A model generated the notes under the pieces. That model saw only the letters and a program-made list of their open reading frames with translations. It did no database searches and was not told the DNA's origin. A program made the position numbers and the translations under genes. Below are positions 6,390 to 9,420 of a stretch of 9,420 nt of DNA, piece after piece (the first letter of the stretch is position 1; every line of letters begins with the position of its first letter). Source of the stretch: DASPXY01 sp038227745 (GTDB taxonomy: Bacteria; Planctomycetota; Planctomycetia; Gemmatales; Gemmataceae); the NCBI GenBank assembly GCA_038227745.1, contig JBBRPS010000390.1, positions 1 to 9,420 on the forward strand, written 5' to 3'.

Positions 6390-6512
6390 GTGCCCCACTT
6401 CCCCCCTCTGACGCTCCCCCTCAGCGCCTCAGCAACGGCGTCGTGGCCGGGCTGCGGCAGGCGCGCAGAGCCGAGGCCAGGATTGCCGTCCCTTGAGCCC
6501 ATGGCCGCGTAA
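6390..6512 (+). CDS. Possible 40-residue small protein in the leader
   Basis: A GTG at 6390 opens a 40-codon frame ending in TAA at 6510-6512. AAGGAG (6378-6383) lies 6 bases upstream, a near-ideal ribosome binding site. The product is rich in Pro, Ala and Ser (starts MPHFPPLTLPLSASA) and shows no domain. It lies between the TATAAT box and the gene at 6552, so it could be an upstream open frame that affects translation of that gene. A different frame over the same bases (ending at 6496) reads RLSNGVVAGLRQARR, which looks at least as protein-like but has no start signal, so this call is weak. Confidence 0.2.
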   Translation: MPHFPPLTLPLSASATASWPGCGRRAEPRPGLPSLEPMAA

Positions 6513-6551
6513 TTCGTTTCTCTTCTCCCCAAAGACCAAGGAGGGTCTGTC

Positions 6552-6926
6552 ATGCTCCATCAGACGGAGTCCAAGTTCCAGACCTGGCGGGCGCTGGCCG
6601 TCTTCGAGGACGGCGCCGAGTGCCTGCTGTTCGTCGGCCGCTCCACCACCCACGTCCGGGCGGCCTACGCGGTGGCGTGCGCGGAGGTGCTGGACGAGGA
6701 GGAACACGCCCGCGTCCGCGAGGTGAAGTTGCAGTCCTGGCGGGGGGCGGCGGACCAGGGCCGCTGGGTACTCATGGGCACCCTCCCCGTCCCGAGCCGC
6801 AAGCCCGCCGTCCTGGAAAGCACTCTCGTCGGTGCGGGGCCGGCGCTGCTGCCGTTCCGCAGGCCGGCGGACGCCGCTCCCTTCACCAGCGGCGCCGAGA
6901 CCGGGCCGAGGGCTGTGGCCACCTGA
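6552..6926 (+). CDS. Hypothetical protein, 124 aa, family not recognised
   Basis: I do not recognise this protein. AAGGAGG (6538-6544) sits 7 bases before the ATG, the best ribosome binding site in the window. Residues 9-82 look like a small alpha/beta domain: strand-like stretches RALAVFEDGAECLLFVG (13-29), a helix with VRAAYAVACAEVLDEEEHARV (35-55), then VREVKLQSWRGAADQGRWVLMGTLPVP (55-81). The remainder (about 82-124) is Pro/Ala/Gly-rich and probably disordered. There is no signal peptide or membrane helix, so it is probably cytoplasmic. It is followed after about 108 bases by another unknown gene on the same strand. High third-position G+C and the strong ribosome binding site make it a real gene. 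A role in lipid metabolism is only suggested by the desaturase two genes downstream. Confidence 0.75.
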   Translation: MLHQTESKFQTWRALAVFEDGAECLLFVGRSTTHVRAAYAVACAEVLDEEEHARVREVKLQSWRGAADQGRWVLMGTLPVPSRKPAVLESTLVGAGPALLPFRRPADAAPFTSGAETGPRAVAT

Positions 6927-6943
6927 CCGCCAGGCCAGGGTGT

Positions 6944-7000
6944 AACCCGCCCCGCCGCCGTGGCGGCACCGCCGGGCAGGATGGCCCGACGGGGCGGGTT
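6944..7000 (+). terminator. Stable stem-loop between the two small-protein genes
   Basis: AACCCGCCCCG (6944-6954) pairs perfectly with CGGGGCGGGTT (6990-7000). Inside it, CCGCC (6955-6959) and GGCGG (6962-6966) can form a further hairpin, giving a branched structure. CATTTCC and a pyrimidine-rich run follow, without a clean T-run. It may partly terminate, stabilise the upstream message end, or regulate the next gene, whose ribosome binding site lies 19 bases downstream. Confidence 0.5.
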
Positions 7001-7034
7001 CATTTCCTTCCCCCTTTACAGGAGGTATCCGGGG

Positions 7035-7481
7035 ATGAAGCTGCGTTACTTCGTGATCGATGCGTCCGGGCAGTTGCGCAAGGCGTCGCAGGCGGCGGTG
7101 CGGGGTCTCTGGGAGGCGCGGCGGGGTGCCAACGCCCTCGCCGGCCCGGCCGACAACGAACTCCGCCTGGTGAGTGTCGTGTGCAACGCGGACCTGCTCC
7201 CCCGGAAGCTCTACGTGCTGCGCCTGCCCCTGGTCGCCGGGGTCTTCACCGAGGAGAGCTACCTGACGCTGCACGCCTTCGGCCGGCCCGACTGTGTCAC
7301 GCCGGCCGAACTGGTGCGGCATCACACGGCCGGCTGGCCGCCCGACTTCTTCCGACAACTGGCGGTCGCGCTCGACGTGCCGACAACCGCGCTGGACGTA
7401 CCGCTGGGTGTCGGCGGCCCGCTGCTGCTGGCGGCCGCCTTCCGGGTCACGCTGCAACAGGCCCTCCGCTATCTCCGCTGA
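7035..7481 (+). CDS. Hypothetical protein, 148 aa, family not recognised
   Basis: I do not recognise this protein. AGGAGGT (7019-7025) lies 9 bases before the ATG at 7035, so this start is preferred to an upstream in-frame ATG at 6960, which falls inside the stem-loop and has no ribosome binding site. Residues 1-75 look alpha/beta: MKLRYFVIDASGQLRKAS begins with a strand and turn, followed by AAVRGLWEARR (helix, 20-30) and LRLVSVVCNADLLPRKLYVLRLPLV (43-67). Residues 90-148 are mainly helical with a Gly/Leu-rich stretch (124-134) too short to be a clear membrane anchor. No catalytic motif is visible. It sits between the other unknown gene and the desaturase, all on the plus strand, with gaps of about 108 and 179 bases. 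They may share transcripts, but the gaps and stem-loop make a simple operon uncertain. Confidence 0.75.
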   Translation: MKLRYFVIDASGQLRKASQAAVRGLWEARRGANALAGPADNELRLVSVVCNADLLPRKLYVLRLPLVAGVFTEESYLTLHAFGRPDCVTPAELVRHHTAGWPPDFFRQLAVALDVPTTALDVPLGVGGPLLLAAAFRVTLQQALRYLR

Positions 7482-7561
7482 GTCCTCGGGCGTCGGTGGG
7501 CGGCCGGGGAGCCGGGCGGCTGTCTGGACACCGGCACGCCTTTTGCCCTCTCCTGCTCCTT

Positions 7562-7582
7562 GCCTGCTCACGGTGGGCAGGC
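7562..7582 (+). repeat. Hairpin between unknown gene and desaturase
   Basis: GCCTGC (7562-7567) and GCAGGC (7577-7582) form a 6-bp stem with a 9-base loop, about 80 bases after the stop at 7481. No T-run follows. A weak terminator or leader structure is possible. Confidence 0.25.
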
Positions 7583-7660
7583 CACCCCGCTTCGGGGCCG
7601 CGCTGCGACTCGTTGCCGCTCCCGGCACCTCGAAGCCATCCCTACGGCAGGGAGTCGGCG

Positions 7661-8566
7661 ATGCGTCACACTACGGCTGTCGCGAGGCAGTTCCGCCCCC
7701 AAGAGATTGCCTTCCCGGGACGGCCTCTGCGGTCAATCGGGTCCCCTCAGCGGCCAGCCGGTGGAGCAGGCCTGATCGGCTGGTTGCGGAACGCCCTGTT
7801 CCTCCTGCTGCACCTGAGCCCCCTGGCGATCCTGTGGACCGGGACGGACGCGCGCGCCTTGCTCCTGTGCGGGGCCTGTTACCTCCTGCAGATGGCGGGC
7901 ATCACCGCCGGCTACCACCGCTACTTCTCCCACCGCTCCTACAAGACCGGCCGGGCGTTCCAGTTCGTGCTGGCCTGGCTGGGGTGCAGCGCCGCGCAGA
8001 AGGGGCCGCTGTGGTGGGCCGCGCACCACCGACACCACCACCGTACCTCGGACTCCCCCGAGGACCTGCATTCGCCGGTCACCCACAGTTTCTGGCGGTC
8101 GCACGTCGGCTGGATCCTCGACCCGGACGCCGACGCGACGGACGGGCGGGCGGTGCGCGACCTGGACCGCTACCCCGAACTGCGCTGGCTGGACCGCCAC
8201 CATTGGGTGCCGCCGCTGGCGCTGGCCGGGCTGTGTTCCCTCATCGGCGGCTGGAGCGGCCTGGTGTGGGGGTTCCTCGTCAGCACTATCCTGTGCTACC
8301 ACGCGACCTTCACGGTGAACTCGCTCTGCCATCTCTTCGGGGGGCGGCGGTACGCGACGGCCGACGCGAGCCGGAACAACCTCTTCGTGGCCCTGATCAC
8401 GCTGGGGGAGGGCTGGCACAACAACCACCACCACTACCAGAGCTCGGCGAACCAGGGCTTCTTCTGGTGGGAGATCGACGTCAGCTACTACCTCATCCGC
8501 CTGCTGGCGTGCGTGGGCCTCGTCTGGGGCGTGCGTCGGCCGCCGCGGGCCAAGGTGCTGGCCTGA
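7661..8566 (+). CDS. Acyl-CoA (stearoyl-CoA-type, delta-9) fatty-acid desaturase
   Basis: A 301-residue membrane di-iron desaturase, close to the usual bacterial length. It introduces a cis double bond into a saturated acyl chain, with electrons from a ferredoxin or cytochrome donor, and so sets membrane fluidity. All three histidine boxes are present: HRYFSH (86-91), HRHHH (123-127, ligands 123, 126, 127) and HNNHH (253-257). NSLCH (220-224) supplies the ninth histidine, and WW-A-x-HHRHHH is typical of the delta-9 acyl-CoA family. Hydrophobic spans lie near 42-60, 65-84, 183-213 and 274-291. The ATG at 7661 has AGGGAG (7649-7654) 6 bases upstream; the frame stays open far upstream, but that part overlaps the two unknown genes and is not family-like. 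A hairpin follows the stop. Substrate chain length and exact regiospecificity cannot be read from the sequence. Confidence 0.95.
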   Translation: MRHTTAVARQFRPQEIAFPGRPLRSIGSPQRPAGGAGLIGWLRNALFLLLHLSPLAILWTGTDARALLLCGACYLLQMAGITAGYHRYFSHRSYKTGRAFQFVLAWLGCSAAQKGPLWWAAHHRHHHRTSDSPEDLHSPVTHSFWRSHVGWILDPDADATDGRAVRDLDRYPELRWLDRHHWVPPLALAGLCSLIGGWSGLVWGFLVSTILCYHATFTVNSLCHLFGGRRYATADASRNNLFVALITLGEGWHNNHHHYQSSANQGFFWWEIDVSYYLIRLLACVGLVWGVRRPPRAKVLA

Positions 8567-8568
8567 GG

Positions 8569-8589
8569 GCCGGCGATTCATTCGCCGGC
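8569..8589 (+). terminator. Hairpin immediately after the desaturase stop
   Basis: GCCGGCGA (8569-8576) pairs with TCGCCGGC (8582-8589) across a 5-base loop, starting 3 bases after the stop codon. There is no following T-run, but position and stability suggest a 3'-end structure separating the desaturase from the next transcription unit. Confidence 0.5.
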
Positions 8590-8622
8590 GCCGCCGAGAT
8601 CTCTACCCTTGCCAGCGCCACT

Positions 8623-8635
8623 TGCTATAATAGCA
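8623..8635 (+). promoter_or_regulatory. Extended -10 promoter of the RNA-binding-protein gene
   Basis: TGCTATAAT (8623-8631) is a perfect extended -10 element; no convincing -35 box is seen, which extended -10 promoters can do without. The box lies in a short inverted repeat TGCTA-TAA-TAGCA (8623-8635), which could be recognised by a regulator. Transcription would begin near 8638, giving a leader of about 160 bases before the ATG at 8799. Confidence 0.6.
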
Positions 8636-8798
8636 GTTGTTGGGCCTAGCGGGCCGGGCCGTTGCCGAGGTGTCGAAGCCGCCATCTCCCCATCTCCCTC
8701 CCTCTTATCCCAGAAGCATTCGGCACCTTTCGGTGGGATGGCGTGTGGCCCGACGTGGGCCGTGGCGCTACCTGCCGGTTTTTCTGAGGAGGCCCTCC

Positions 8799-9155
<357 letters not shown>

Positions 9156-9232
9156 ACCGACAGTCGCGGCGGGACCGCGAGCTGGCCGCCCTGCAACTCG
9201 AGGAGGTGGGGGCCCCGCTCTGACAGCATTCG

Positions 9233-9277
9233 CAGCAGCCCCGGCAGGCCACACAGCGCCTGCCGGGGCTGCTGTTT
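9233..9277. terminator. Strong hairpin terminator between converging genes
   Basis: The 17 bases at 9233-9249 (CAGCAGCCCCGGCAGGC) are the perfect reverse complement of 9258-9274, with an 8-base loop, followed on the plus strand by TTT. It lies about 78 bases after the stop of the RNA-binding-protein gene and 13 bases before the 3' end of the minus-strand gene, so it may stop transcription from both sides. Confidence 0.8.
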
Positions 9278-9289
9278 GCGCCCGCTCCC

Positions 9290-9420
9290 TCACACGCTCG
9301 CGATTGGCGTGGACTTGCGGCCCGGTTTGGGCTGGCGCAGCTCCCGGTGCGTTACGCCCAGGGCCTCCAGCACGGGGCCGTACACCTCGTGCAGGAAAAT
9401 ATCCTCATCGAAGATGCCCA
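9290..9420 (-). CDS. 3' end of a converging gene, product unknown (partial)
   Basis: On the minus strand an open frame enters from the right edge and ends in TGA at 9292-9290. The 42 visible C-terminal residues (from GIFDEDIFLHEVYGPVLEAL, ending RKSTPIASV) have a mixed, natural-looking composition: an acidic, probably helical stretch and a basic tail of about 15 residues. Position right after a strong bidirectional-looking terminator supports a real gene end. The family is not recognised from this fragment. Confidence 0.6.
   Translation of the reverse strand, partial: GIFDEDIFLHEVYGPVLEALGVTHRELRQPKPGRKSTPIASV

Larger units (their letters stand above)
5907..6551. other. Repeat-rich leader region before the small-protein genes
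   Basis: About 645 bases without a secure gene. From left to right: a possible terminator hairpin with a repeated motif (5953-5999), a small inverted repeat (6069-6108), a nested long palindrome (6118-6232), a T-run (6265-6269), a TATAAT promoter (6304-6309), and a possible 40-codon frame with a good ribosome binding site (6390-6512). The long plus-strand frame running through this region crosses the palindromes and is not credible as a gene. Confidence 0.6.

Noticed and set aside
5924..6496. 190-codon plus-strand frame
   Set aside because: It passes through the direct repeats and the 27-bp palindrome and past the TATAAT box; no ribosome binding site and no recognisable pattern except a short end segment.
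6429..7628. 399-codon minus-strand frame
   Set aside because: It lies opposite two plus-strand genes with strong ribosome binding sites and has low-complexity Gly/Arg/Pro composition without domains.
6620..7660. N-terminal extension of the desaturase frame (648 codons in all)
   Set aside because: The upstream part overlaps two genes with better signals and is Arg/Pro/Gly-rich; the ATG at 7661 has a ribosome binding site and gives a family-length desaturase.
7294..8649. 451-codon plus-strand frame overlapping the desaturase
   Set aside because: Alternative frame of the desaturase gene with Pro/Arg/Ala bias and no motif; the overlapping frame has all histidine boxes.
8637..8798. N-terminal extension of the RNA-binding protein from the ATG at 8637
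   Set aside because: That ATG coincides with the expected transcription start, has no ribosome binding site, and the extra 54 residues are not RRM-like.

Overview
The window looks like chromosomal DNA of a Gemmata-like planctomycete (Planctomycetota, probably Gemmataceae). The main reasons are an ECF-type sigma factor followed by a Ser/Thr kinase of planctomycete architecture (short N-terminal module, kinase, one membrane helix, coiled coil, TPR repeats), high and uneven G+C, wide intergenic regions filled with palindromic repeats, and several lineage-type proteins with no recognisable family. No database search was possible, so the taxonomic call rests on protein architecture remembered from this group.

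Layout: 1-947 has no convincing gene. It holds a small MITE-like inverted repeat (3-103), a hairpin array inside a larger imperfect palindrome (150-388), a stretch with at most decayed coding sequence (about 390-840), and a 20-bp palindrome seen at both ends (62-81 and 868-887). On the minus strand, 4194-3577 encodes an ECF sigma factor and 3512-948 a large transmembrane Ser/Thr kinase with TPRs, an apparent two-gene operon with a candidate promoter at 4267-4295. From 4710 genes run on the plus strand: a secreted protein of unknown function (4710-5906), a repeat-rich gap with a nested long palindrome (6118-6232) and a TATAAT-type promoter (6304), two small unknown proteins (6552-6926 and 7035-7481), a stearoyl-CoA-type fatty-acid desaturase (7661-8566), and an RRM RNA-binding protein with a glycine-rich tail (8799-9155) behind its own extended -10 promoter and a leader of about 160 nt. 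A strong hairpin terminator (9233-9277) separates it from the 3' end of a converging minus-strand gene (9290-9420).

How the genes may work together: the kinase probably senses or scaffolds through its TPR part and controls the partner sigma factor; no anti-sigma gene is seen. The desaturase and the RRM protein are both of types that are cold-induced in other bacteria, so the right half may serve membrane and RNA adaptation to temperature; this is inference. The features most worth following up are the sigma-kinase pair (with a threonine in the sigma region 2.2), the two unknown proteins upstream of the desaturase, and the palindromic repeat elements.
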